19,529 nucleotides of DNA from CAYSZB01 sp964435475 (GTDB lineage: Bacteria > Chloroflexota > Anaerolineae > Anaerolineales > Anaerolineaceae). Within the stretch, counting starts at the first letter, position 1; each line of letters begins with the position of its first letter. Location: positions 1 through 19,529 of the forward strand of contig CAYSZB010000044.1 in NCBI GenBank assembly GCA_964435475.1. Reading direction: 5' to 3'. Shown piece by piece: positions 8,261 through 15,184 of this stretch. A model generated the notes under the pieces. It was not told the DNA's origin and made no database searches. It was given only the letters and a program-made list of their open reading frames with translations. The translations under genes and the position numbers were made by a program.

Positions 8261-8553
8261 ATCAAAGCTTACTCTGCCCCATCTGAGAGGTGACCCGGTA
8301 AATAAATATAAACTATACGAAATAAAAGGATATTTACTTTTGCGGGCTGTTGCCAAACCAGACCAGGTAGCCCTTATCTCAAGGAGAAAATGCCATTGAC
8401 CATGCAAATTTTCCTAAAAATTGATTTACTTTGAAAAATTATCGTTTGGTGTCATAAAAGGTATAATTCTTTAATAAGTCTTGTAATTTATTGCATGAAG
8501 TCTGTGAACCTTAACCAAAACCTTTTTTTATTTTCTAAAGCCAAGGAGGAGTC
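8261..8553 (+). promoter_or_regulatory. Intergenic region with likely symporter promoter
   Basis: A 293-bp AT-rich gap holding no convincing gene. A TATAAT box lies at 8462-8467 with a weak -35 candidate (TTATCG) 17 bp upstream. A strong Shine-Dalgarno sequence AAGGAGGA at 8543-8550 fixes the start of the next gene at 8554. A 5-bp GGGCT/AGCCC pair near 8350-8375 is too short to call. Confidence 0.35.
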
Positions 8554-9861
8554 ATGAAAGAAAGCAAGTTCAAGACCTTTAATTACGCCGTAGGTATGTT
8601 CGGCACATCCATCCCAATCAATCTATTGAAAACCTTTGCTGCAGCTTATTATGTCAAAGACCTGGGTCTGATCACAGCTGCGCAGTGGGCAAGCGTCCTG
8701 TTTTGGTACACCTTTATCGATGCCATTGACAACCCGGTCTATGGTTACCTGTCTGACCGCACGCGCACCAAATGGGGTCGGCGCAAACCCTGGTTGGTGA
8801 TCGGCGCACCGCTGCTGGTGCTGGGACTGATCGCTTTCTACTCGCCGGCATCCTTCCTGAGTGGCGGTTCTGCCTTTGCCTGGGTGATGCTTATCTACAT
8901 CTTTACCGGTACACTTGACTCGGTCATTAATGCCAACTACGGTGCGCTTTTTCCGGAGCTCTTCCCGGATGATGTCAGCCGTGCCAAGACAAATGCTCTG
9001 CGGCAGGCTTTCCAGTTGGTCGCCATGATCATCAGCATCGCTCTCACCCCTGTTGTGGCCGGAAAACTAGGCTTCAGTACCACCGCCATCATTTATGGCA
9101 TTATCGGTGGTGCGGTCATCCTGTACATGGCACTAACCAGCAAGGAAAAACCGGTTGAGCCCGAGGAAAAAAAGCCCCAGTTATGGGAAAGCATAAAAAG
9201 CCTGGTCACCAATTGGAAATTCTGGATTGCAGGCTTTGCCAACGCTTTTTACAGCGCTACCATGTCGCTCGTTATGGCTGCGCTGCCTTTCTATGCTGAC
9301 TACAAGCTCGGGATCAGTAGTTTGCAGCAAACCATCCTGTTTGCCACCGTATTGTTGATTGCGATTGGCAGCGTGGCTGTGTGGGCAGCCCTGGTTAGGA
9401 AGTATTCGCTTATCCCGGTCTGGCGGGCAGCTTTGATCACACTCACCATGGCATTCATCCCACTTTACTTTGCCAACAGCTTTGTTATGGCAATCATCTG
9501 CAGCGCTCTGGTAGGATTTGGATTTGCTGGCGTGATCACTACCATGGACCTGGTGCACGCCAAGATCATGGATGAGGATCGGCTCAAGCACGATGTGCGC
9601 CGCGAGGGCATCATCTCTAACGCACTGGGCTTCATGAACCGCCTGAACGGTTTATTTACCAGCCTGGCTTTCCTGCTGATCACGCGCCTCTTTGGCTTCG
9701 TTAGTGGGGATCAACCTGGCCCGAGCCCAGATCAGGCTTCCCTGTTCCTGCTGACGGTCTTCCCCTTCGTTCTCTCGGCCATCAGTGTGGTGTTTGCATT
9801 TATCCTGAATTTTAAGGGTATGCCAGCCGCGTCAAAACCAGAGGATCTGGCCGAAGTTTAG
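8554..9861 (+). CDS. GPH-family (MelB-like) sugar:cation symporter
   Basis: 435-residue inner-membrane transporter of the glycoside-pentoside-hexuronide:cation symporter group within the major facilitator superfamily. It would import a sugar or glycoside with Na+ or H+. The diagnostic segment lies at residues 56-82: acidic residues Asp56 and Asp59 in helix 2, as at the cation site of MelB, then the cytoplasmic loop SDRTRTKWGRRKPW. About twelve hydrophobic segments are visible, with a charged central loop (KEKPVEPEEKKP) near residues 190-205 as expected between the two six-helix halves. Length fits the family (430-480). The start is set by AAGGAGGA three bases before the ATG. A degraded paralogue lies just upstream. 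The gene ends before a hairpin, so the next two genes may be transcribed separately. The substrate cannot be read from the sequence. Confidence 0.9.
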   Translation: MKESKFKTFNYAVGMFGTSIPINLLKTFAAAYYVKDLGLITAAQWASVLFWYTFIDAIDNPVYGYLSDRTRTKWGRRKPWLVIGAPLLVLGLIAFYSPASFLSGGSAFAWVMLIYIFTGTLDSVINANYGALFPELFPDDVSRAKTNALRQAFQLVAMIISIALTPVVAGKLGFSTTAIIYGIIGGAVILYMALTSKEKPVEPEEKKPQLWESIKSLVTNWKFWIAGFANAFYSATMSLVMAALPFYADYKLGISSLQQTILFATVLLIAIGSVAVWAALVRKYSLIPVWRAALITLTMAFIPLYFANSFVMAIICSALVGFGFAGVITTMDLVHAKIMDEDRLKHDVRREGIISNALGFMNRLNGLFTSLAFLLITRLFGFVSGDQPGPSPDQASLFLLTVFPFVLSAISVVFAFILNFKGMPAASKPEDLAEV

Positions 9862-9867
9862 AACGAA

Positions 9868-9887
9868 AAAACCTGCCCCCAGGTTTT
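9868..9887 (+). terminator. Hairpin after symporter gene
   Basis: Perfect 8-bp stem AAAACCTG/CAGGTTTT with a CCCC loop, 6 bp after the symporter stop. The stem carries A and T runs on its two sides, so it could act in either direction. The T tract is only four bases, so termination may be partial. Confidence 0.55.
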
Positions 9888-9900
9888 CAGCGCTCGGGTT

Positions 9901-9963
9901 GGGCAGAATTTATGCCCGATACATAGTTTAAGTGAAGGCTGGCGAAGTTTGGCTTTGCCAGCC
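9901..9963 (+). other. Two further small hairpins before the esterase start
   Basis: GGGCA (9901-9905)/TGCCC (9913-9917) with a 7-nt loop, and GGCTGGC (9937-9943)/GCCAGCC (9957-9963) with a 13-nt loop. Both lie between the symporter hairpin and the esterase ribosome binding site at 9969-9974. They may be leader structure of the esterase mRNA. No known riboswitch was recognised. Confidence 0.35.
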
Positions 9964-9982
9964 CATGGAAAGGAAAAACGCC

Positions 9983-10756
9983 ATGGCATTGATAAGACTT
10001 GACCATACCCCTGAAACTATAAAAGTTTGTACTTCTTTGTTTGTTATTTTGCCCGACCCTTCCAAAGTTGGATTATTGCCTATACGCAGTCGTAAGGTTT
10101 TATACCTGTACCACGGGTTGAGCGATGATGCCAGCGCCTGGCAGCGCTATTCCTCGATCGAAACGGTCGCCAACCAGTACGGACTGGTGGTCATCATGCC
10201 ATCCGTTGGGCGTTCTTTCTATACCGACCAACCAAATGAACAGATGTACTTCACTTATTTAATGAAAGAGCTCCCTCAGTACCTTGAGGATGTTTTTGGG
10301 CTGCGGCCAAAGCGTGAAGATACCCTGCTGGCGGGCCTCTCGATGGGCGGGTATGGCGCTTTCAAGGCTGCCCTGCTCCATCCGGAAATGTTCGGCGCGG
10401 TGGCCAGTTTTTCAGGGGTTCTCACTTTTGATTTTCTGCAGTACCGTACTGATGATCCGCGTAATAAAGAATTTTCATACCTGTTCGGTGATTTAACAAA
10501 ATTACCTGGCAGCATGCATGATCCCAAGGTGTGGCTGCAGAAGGCTTCCGGCAACCCCAGTAATCTTCCTAAACTTTATGTGGCATGCGGCAAGCAGGAT
10601 GATCTTTACCCCATCAACAATATCTTTTATGAAATCTGCCAACAATTTGGCATTCCAGTTGATTACTTGGAAGAAGATGGCAAACACGACTGGTATTTCT
10701 GGGATCGTCAGGTCAAACGTTTTATTGAGCTTGTGCTCGGTCCTCCACCAGCATAA
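9983..10756 (+). CDS. Putative esterase, alpha/beta hydrolase (EstA/esterase D-like)
   Basis: 257-residue serine hydrolase of the putative-esterase family (PF00756 type), which includes tributyrin/acetyl esterases, feruloyl esterases and S-formylglutathione hydrolase. The longer frame could begin with GTG at 9932 or ATG at 9965. I choose ATG 9983 because AAAGGA sits 8 bases upstream (9969-9974) and the protein then begins MALIRLDH, as EstA-type proteins do. The catalytic triad is visible: nucleophile Ser120 in GLSMGG, an acid at Asp206 or Asp207 in GKQDDLY, and His235 in GKHDW. The oxyanion-hole strand is YLYHGLSDD. No signal peptide is seen, so it probably acts in the cytoplasm. It is followed 13 bp later by the PHP hydrolase gene, whose ribosome binding site overlaps this stop codon, so the two are almost certainly cotranscribed. 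The natural ester substrate is unknown. Confidence 0.9.
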   Translation: MALIRLDHTPETIKVCTSLFVILPDPSKVGLLPIRSRKVLYLYHGLSDDASAWQRYSSIETVANQYGLVVIMPSVGRSFYTDQPNEQMYFTYLMKELPQYLEDVFGLRPKREDTLLAGLSMGGYGAFKAALLHPEMFGAVASFSGVLTFDFLQYRTDDPRNKEFSYLFGDLTKLPGSMHDPKVWLQKASGNPSNLPKLYVACGKQDDLYPINNIFYEICQQFGIPVDYLEEDGKHDWYFWDRQVKRFIELVLGPPPA

Positions 10757-10769
10757 AGGATAAATCATC

Positions 10770-12086
10770 ATGGAAGAGACAATCAAATTGCCTTTATTCA
10801 TTGAGCATAGCCAGCAGGGTGCCTACTTTACACTGCCTTTCACCCTCCCCCAGGATGTTGAACAACTTAATATTACTTACAGTTATCAGCGCTATGACGG
10901 ATCAACTTACCCGGTACACCAGGGTATTTTCACTTCAAAACAGGAGATCAACATTATCGACCTGGGGCTGATTGCCCCGGATGGCAGCCAGGTCGGTGCT
11001 TCCGGCTCTGACAAGACCGAGATCTTCATCAGCCAGAACGATGCCACTCCCGGCTATTCTCCCCACGCCCTCCCCGCCGGGGAATGGTCGATTTTGGTTG
11101 GTGCTTACAAGATCGCCCCTGAAGGGGTCAAGGTTTCTTATACAATTTCGTATAAGCAAAAGAAAATTAAGCTACTTAAAGGCGATCTTCATATGCACAC
11201 CCTGGCATCGGATGGCGTGCATACTGTCAAGGAGCTAGCCACAAAGGCTATGCGCAACGGTTTGGATTTTATTGCCATCACCGACCATAACCAGATGGTT
11301 TCCCGTGATGCCTTACCAAAAATTTCGGGAATCACACTCATCCCGGGGGTTGAATGGACACACTACCTGGGGCATGCCAACTTTTTAGGGGTTGACAGGC
11401 CCTACGATGGTCCTTTTATGACCAATAGCGACCAGGAAATGCAGTCAAAATTCGCCCAGGCACGTCAAAATGGAGCTTTAATAACGGTTAACCACCCCTT
11501 TGAGAGCGGCTGTGAGTTCAAATTTGACCTGAATAGCATCCATTTTGATGCCCTGGAGGTCTGGAACGGTCCGATGCGCGAATCCAACCTACGGGCTGTG
11601 GGCTTATGGCAGCAGTTGCTTTGTTCAGGATTGAAAATCCCCGCCTGCGGCGGCAGCGATTATCACCGGGACACGCCCTTTATTTTCCTTGGCGGTCCCA
11701 CGATGGGCGTATATTCACGTTCCACCGGCTTTTCTGACATTCTTGAAGCTATCAGGCAGGGGCACGCCTACATCACATTTGCCCCCAACGGACCCAGCCT
11801 GGATATGCATGTTGGGGATGCCATGATGGGCGACAGCACACCATGGAAAAAAGAGAACCAGGTAAAAATCCAGGCGCAAGGACTGCAAAAGGGTGACATC
11901 ATACGAGCGGTCACCCAGGCTGGCAGTGTGCCAATCCTGGAAGCACCCCAGAATGGGGAAGCGAGTATCTCGCTGCCAGTCGAAGAACCCGGCTTTATGC
12001 GTATCGAGATCCTGCGTTCCTTCCTACCGGGCATCCCACCCCTGCCAGCGCTGTTGGGTAACCCAATATATTTTGATGCAGGGTAA
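10770..12086 (+). CDS. CehA/McbA-like PHP-domain metallohydrolase
   Basis: 438-residue protein with an N-terminal beta-rich domain (residues 1 to about 130) and a PHP-type metal-dependent hydrolase domain (about 136-345). Likely metal ligands can be read: His141 and His143 in DLHMHT, Asp148 in SDG, Asp172 and His173 in ITDHN, Glu195 in PGVEW, His242 in VNHPF, and Asp297 and His299 in GGSDYHRD. This pattern fits the CehA/McbA branch of the PHP superfamily, whose members cleave phosphoester, carbamate or similar bonds. A beta-rich tail follows from about residue 365. AAAGGA at 10755-10760 overlaps the esterase stop and supports ATG 10770. Pairing with an esterase suggests stepwise hydrolysis of an ester-bearing compound, which is an inference. 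No signal peptide is seen. Confidence 0.87.
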   Translation: MEETIKLPLFIEHSQQGAYFTLPFTLPQDVEQLNITYSYQRYDGSTYPVHQGIFTSKQEINIIDLGLIAPDGSQVGASGSDKTEIFISQNDATPGYSPHALPAGEWSILVGAYKIAPEGVKVSYTISYKQKKIKLLKGDLHMHTLASDGVHTVKELATKAMRNGLDFIAITDHNQMVSRDALPKISGITLIPGVEWTHYLGHANFLGVDRPYDGPFMTNSDQEMQSKFAQARQNGALITVNHPFESGCEFKFDLNSIHFDALEVWNGPMRESNLRAVGLWQQLLCSGLKIPACGGSDYHRDTPFIFLGGPTMGVYSRSTGFSDILEAIRQGHAYITFAPNGPSLDMHVGDAMMGDSTPWKKENQVKIQAQGLQKGDIIRAVTQAGSVPILEAPQNGEASISLPVEEPGFMRIEILRSFLPGIPPLPALLGNPIYFDAG

Positions 12087-12096
12087 TGGATTGATA

Positions 12097-12127
12097 AAAT
12101 TACTGCAACAGACCAGGTAATTTGCAG
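12097..12127. terminator. Possible convergent terminator
   Basis: The 45-bp gap between two converging genes holds two competing inverted repeats: AAATTAC/GTAATTT (12097-12103 and 12117-12123) and CTGCAA/TTGCAG (12103-12108 and 12122-12127). Neither has a clear T run. Position suggests a shared terminator, but support is weak. Confidence 0.3.
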
Positions 12128-12131
12128 AATC

Positions 12132-13121
12132 TTATTGTCTTTGGGCTGACTTTGGGAGCATAAAGATGAATGGCAGCCCCAGGGGGAATATACCCGCCGC
12201 GATCAAAAAGGTCAGGCGCATACCAAACGTATCTGCCATCTTCCCCGCCGCCAAAATAGCAACTGATTGCAGAATAAAATTGAATGCCATGTATATGCCA
12301 TTGGCAAAAGAGCGGTTGCCGGGAAAACTCTCCAGGATGATCGCCATAAAGACCGGGATGATCGATATGCCCACAATACCGATCAGAATGAGCAGCGGGA
12401 TCTGCCAGAAACCCTTAAGCTGAATAAAGAGGAAGGTGAGAATGGGGGTCAATACATAGGAAATGACGAGCATCCTCTTGCGCCCAAGGCGATCACTGAG
12501 TGTGCCGGTAATTAATGTCCCGGGAACACTGGCAATCTGCATGATCGACAACGAAGCCCCCGCCACCCAGAGTGTNNNNNNNNNNNNNNNNNNNNNNNNN
12601 NNNNNNNNNNNNNNNNNNNNNNNNNNNNNNNNNNNNNNNNNNNNNNNNNNNNNNNNNNNNNNNNNNNNNNNNNNNCCCAGTTCGCCACCCATCATCCAGA
12701 GACTCATCCCGCGACCCAACTTGGACCCGGAATTCACGCTGCTGACCACCGGACCGGTGGCATGGAGGGAGGCGGAACTCAACCCGGAGATGACAAGTAG
12801 GAAGATCAGAAAACCCGTGGAGGGTGCAATGCCCAGGCAACTCATTGCTACGCCGGTGATGGCTGGCGAAAGGATGATCAGGAGGCGCATGTTCCTGCGA
12901 TCCGCCAGCCTGCCGATCAGGGGTTGCAAGAGTGAGGGGAGGTTGTAAAACAAGGAAAGAAGACCGGCAGTGGTGTTGGTGAGGGTAAATTTTTGGATCA
13001 ACAGGGGAAGCAGGGCGGGCAGGAAACCAGAATATGTATCATGCATGGCATGCGCACTGGCCATTAATACCACTTTGCCTGTATTGAATTTGTCAGATCT
13101 GGTCTCTGCTGCAACGCTCAT
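12132..13121 (-). CDS. MFS transporter, Fsr (fosmidomycin-resistance)-like; interrupted by gap
   Basis: Inner-membrane drug/solute efflux protein of the major facilitator superfamily. The N-terminal half has the pattern of Fsr-like transporters: AHAMHDTYSGFLPALLPLL, then LLQPLIGRLADRR, SSASLHATGPVVSS and GMSLWMMGGEL. The C-terminal half keeps the MFS loop motif TLSDRLGRKRM. A 100-N gap (12576-12675) removes the middle, helices 5-6 and part of 7. Family length of about 400 suggests roughly 90-100 residues are really missing, more than the 34 the gap allows. I choose ATG 13121 over the in-frame TTG at 13133, because GGGAGA, the likely ribosome binding site, lies between them. It converges with the PHP gene and diverges from the NTF2-like gene. 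The exported compound is unknown. Confidence 0.82.
   Translation of the reverse strand: MSVAAETRSDKFNTGKVVLMASAHAMHDTYSGFLPALLPLLIQKFTLTNTTAGLLSLFYNLPSLLQPLIGRLADRRNMRLLIILSPAITGVAMSCLGIAPSTGFLIFLLVISGLSSASLHATGPVVSSVNSGSKLGRGMSLWMMGGELXXXXXXXXXXXXXXXXXXXXXXXXXXXXXXXXXXTLWVAGASLSIMQIASVPGTLITGTLSDRLGRKRMLVISYVLTPILTFLFIQLKGFWQIPLLILIGIVGISIIPVFMAIILESFPGNRSFANGIYMAFNFILQSVAILAAGKMADTFGMRLTFLIAAGIFPLGLPFIFMLPKSAQRQ
12576..12675. other. Assembly gap (100 N)
   Basis: Exactly 100 N, the conventional placeholder for a gap of unknown size. It lies inside the MFS gene. The protein family length implies a true gap of about 250-300 bp. Confidence 0.95.
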
Positions 13122-13289
13122 GGTGTCTCCCAAAGGTTATATTGTACAACAGTTAGCCCTATGAGGTGGAACAAAGCGGAATTCTGCCATTCCGGTTAGT
13201 GGTTATTGGAGGATCCTAACATTCAAGATTCATACGGATTGATCTCTTTGTGATCTTTACAAGCAACAATAGTCCGTCCAGCCATGATA

Positions 13290-13295
13290 TATAAT
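13290..13295 (+). promoter_or_regulatory. TATAAT box upstream of NTF2-like/SDR operon
   Basis: A consensus -10 hexamer 41 bp before the start at 13337, inside the 215-bp divergent gap. No good -35 hexamer at normal spacing; TTTACA at 13256-13261 is 28 bp away. Reading the other strand, TACAAT at 13146-13141 is a weak candidate for the MFS gene. Confidence 0.3.
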
Positions 13296-13336
13296 TAGGC
13301 GAGTTTAAACTTCAAACCAAGAGGCAGGAATTTATC

Positions 13337-13810
13337 ATGGATTTAAGCAATGAGCAATACAGCAAGCAATCTCCACTGTTGCCCCTGAGCATCGAAATTG
13401 TGCAGGAACTTTGGAGTAAGACCTACAACCAGGACGGCAAGCCGGACTGGTCGCACATCCTGCCCTATTACGATGAGCAGCTCGTCTTCCAGGACTCCAT
13501 CCAGCGCGTCGAAGGCAAAGCGGAGTTCAGTGCGATGTGTTCGCGGTTGACAGAACGCTGCGAGAAACTGACGATGGACATTTTAACGATATCTCAAACC
13601 GGGAATTTCATTTTTTTTGACTGGAAAATGACCATGGTCTTCAAAAAATATCCCAGCACACCGATCTTTGGCTGTACAAAACTGACCCTCGGTGAAACAG
13701 GTACCATCAGCGAACAAAGGGATTACTTTGACCTGTGGGGTGACATCTTCAACGGCATACCGCGTTTCAAGAAGCACTACCGCAAATTCATGCAGCAAAA
13801 ATTTGGATAA
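13337..13810 (+). CDS. SnoaL/NTF2-like domain protein
   Basis: 157-residue protein that looks like a single NTF2-like (SnoaL-type) alpha+beta barrel. The N-terminal helix has the typical ending WSKTYNQDGKPDWSHILPYYDEQLVFQD, the middle has GKAEFSAMCSRL, and the C-terminal strand holds EQRDYFDLWGDIF. NTF2-like folds serve as small ligand-binding proteins, isomerases or hydrolases; the catalytic role of this one is not evident. The start is supported by a modest AGGAA 8 bases upstream. The SDR gene begins 15 bp after this stop in the same direction, so the two are probably one operon. Pairs of SnoaL-like proteins with short-chain dehydrogenases are known from small-molecule and lipid-like metabolism, but a specific pathway cannot be named. 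Soluble, with no signal peptide. Confidence 0.72.
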   Translation: MDLSNEQYSKQSPLLPLSIEIVQELWSKTYNQDGKPDWSHILPYYDEQLVFQDSIQRVEGKAEFSAMCSRLTERCEKLTMDILTISQTGNFIFFDWKMTMVFKKYPSTPIFGCTKLTLGETGTISEQRDYFDLWGDIFNGIPRFKKHYRKFMQQKFG

Positions 13811-13825
13811 GGACCGGGTTAAGAT

Positions 13826-14743
13826 ATGCAACTTCCAGAAGAATTGATGTTTATGGCTAATGCTCGCAAACCACAAAAGACCACGGATGCGCGCATGGAT
13901 GGCAAGACCTGTATCATCACCGGGGCAACCTCCGGGGTTGGATACGCCGCTGCCAGACGGTTTGCACAGGGTGGCGCCCGGCTGATCCTGGTCTGTCGAA
14001 ACCAGGAAAAAGGCCAAAAGGTTAAGGATGAACTGCAGAAGGAATTTGGGACCCAAACCGATCTGCTAATAGCTGATTTTTCAGACCTGGACCAGGTGAG
14101 AAATGTAGCAATCCAGATCCTGGAGCAGTTTGAACACCTGGATGTGCTGATCAATAATGCCGGCATCCACAACACCAGGCGCATCCTCACCCCCGTTGGA
14201 TTTGAGGAAGTGTTTTGTGTGGATCACCTGGCTTCATTCCTGCTCACCCGGTTATTACTGGAGAGAATGATCCAAAGTGCGCCTGCCAGGATCATCCAGG
14301 TGAACTCAGAGGGACACCGCTTCAATGGGCTGGATATTGAAGACTTGGCCTGGGCAAAACGCCGTTACAAAGGTCTGCAGGGCTACGGGGCAGCCAAAAC
14401 AGCGCAACTGCTCACCGCCTGGAAGCTGGCTGACCAACTGGAAGGCACAGATGTGACGATCAATGCGATGCACCCGGGAGCAGTGGTGACCAATATCGGG
14501 ATGAACAACGGCTTGCTATACCGGTGGTACCAGAAGTACCTGCTATTCCCAACGATGAAACCACCAACCATATCCGCAGAGGCTCTTTACTACCTGGCAG
14601 CTGCACCTGAAATGGCATCAGTTACCGGCAAGTTCTTCAACCTGACCATCGAAGAGAAACCAGCGCCCCATGCTCTGGACCGGGAGTTGGGCGAAAAAGT
14701 GTGGGCGCTGAGCGAACAGATGACCGGTTTGTACTCAGATTAA
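13826..14743 (+). CDS. Short-chain dehydrogenase/reductase (retinol dehydrogenase/WWOX-like)
   Basis: 305-residue NAD(P)-dependent oxidoreductase with a Rossmann fold. The cofactor-binding motif TGATSGVG is at residues 32-39, the structural NNAG at 110-113, the catalytic Ser at 161 (VNSEGH), and Tyr187 with Lys191 form YxxxK. Arg58 and nearby residues (CRNQEKG) after the second strand suggest NADP preference. The motif order and the long C-terminal part resemble retinol-dehydrogenase-type SDRs, which act on aldehydes or alcohols; the substrate is unknown. The start is uncertain: ATG 13826 lacks a clear ribosome binding site, and in-frame ATGs at 13847, 13853 and 13895 are possible, the last beginning MDGKTCIITGAT. 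It lies 15 bp after the NTF2-like gene and probably shares its transcript. Confidence 0.9.
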   Translation: MQLPEELMFMANARKPQKTTDARMDGKTCIITGATSGVGYAAARRFAQGGARLILVCRNQEKGQKVKDELQKEFGTQTDLLIADFSDLDQVRNVAIQILEQFEHLDVLINNAGIHNTRRILTPVGFEEVFCVDHLASFLLTRLLLERMIQSAPARIIQVNSEGHRFNGLDIEDLAWAKRRYKGLQGYGAAKTAQLLTAWKLADQLEGTDVTINAMHPGAVVTNIGMNNGLLYRWYQKYLLFPTMKPPTISAEALYYLAAAPEMASVTGKFFNLTIEEKPAPHALDRELGEKVWALSEQMTGLYSD

Positions 14744-14766
14744 CGGGGTAAACAGTAAATTAATGA

Positions 14767-14806
14767 TACAATATGTGCGTTTATGCGCTTATGCATATAT
14801 ATGGAA
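14767..14806 (+). promoter_or_regulatory. Possible -10 box and operator of ArsR-type regulator
   Basis: TACAAT at 14767-14772 resembles a -10 box. Downstream, ATATG (14771-14775) and CATAT (14794-14798) form the outer ends of an imperfect inverted repeat with GC-rich inner bases (TGCG, CGC). Imperfect AT-rich dyads over the promoter are usual operators for ArsR/SmtB proteins. The element overlaps the first possible start codon at 14783. No good -35 box was found. Confidence 0.35.
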
Positions 14807-15142
14807 ATTATGGAAATTGACCGACTAAGCAAAGAAATACAACTATTACACCAACAGGTATGCCCGGCGCTTGGAGATCCCAAACGCATGCTGATCCTTT
14901 ACCTCCTGGATGATGGGATGAAGTGCGTCAATGACCTGGCGCAATCACTTGAGGTACCCCAATCGACGGTTTCGCGCCATCTGCGCGTGCTGCGTGAACA
15001 CGGGCTGGTCAGGACAGAACGCCAGGGTACCAGCGTGGTATACAGCCTGGCCAATGAGCGTATCATCCAGGCTTTGGAACTGCTGCGCCAGGTGATGTCG
15101 GAACAGATCAAGGAACGATTGGCCCAGGCAAACTTAACTTAA
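14783..15142 (+). CDS. ArsR/SmtB-family transcriptional regulator
   Basis: 119-residue winged-helix dimeric repressor. The recognition region is clear: LGDPKRMLILYLL (29-42), then NDLAQSLEVPQSTVSRHLRVLREHGLV, and the wing TERQGTSVVYSL. It has Cys27, just before the first conserved helix, and Cys48 in MKCVNDLA. Cys48 sits where ArsR proteins carry the ELCVCDL metal site, but the second Cys is Asn, so the classic arsenic site is incomplete. With a persulfide-type enzyme directly downstream (42 bp), a Cys27/Cys48 redox or persulfide switch, analogous to BigR/SqrR regulators, is a reasonable inference; those proteins use different cysteine positions. The start is uncertain: 14783, 14801 and 14810 are all in frame and none has a strong ribosome binding site. 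A start at 14783 just after a -10-like box would be nearly leaderless. Confidence 0.88.
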   Translation: MRLCIYMEIMEIDRLSKEIQLLHQQVCPALGDPKRMLILYLLDDGMKCVNDLAQSLEVPQSTVSRHLRVLREHGLVRTERQGTSVVYSLANERIIQALELLRQVMSEQIKERLAQANLT

Positions 15143-15184
15143 GAATCTTATTGTTTGAAAATATCATATTAAAGGAGTTTTTTT

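Noticed and set aside
7729..8407. Minus-strand frames over the pseudogene
   Set aside because: The plus strand shows homology to the symporter and recombinase throughout, so these frames are incidental.
8340..8445. Mini-frame MPLTMQIFLKIDLL preceded by AAGGAG
   Set aside because: Only 14 codons; no conservation evidence, so not called as a leader peptide.
9181..9591. 136-codon minus-strand frame inside the symporter gene
   Set aside because: Rich in His, Gln, Asp and Ser with no fold pattern; it is a shadow of the transporter's hydrophobic codons.
9932..9982. Upstream GTG/ATG starts for the esterase
   Set aside because: They run through a hairpin and the AAAGGA site, and homologous esterases begin like MALIRLDH.
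13119..13133. TTG at 13133 as start of the MFS gene
   Set aside because: GGGAGA, the apparent ribosome binding site of ATG 13121, would lie inside the longer version.
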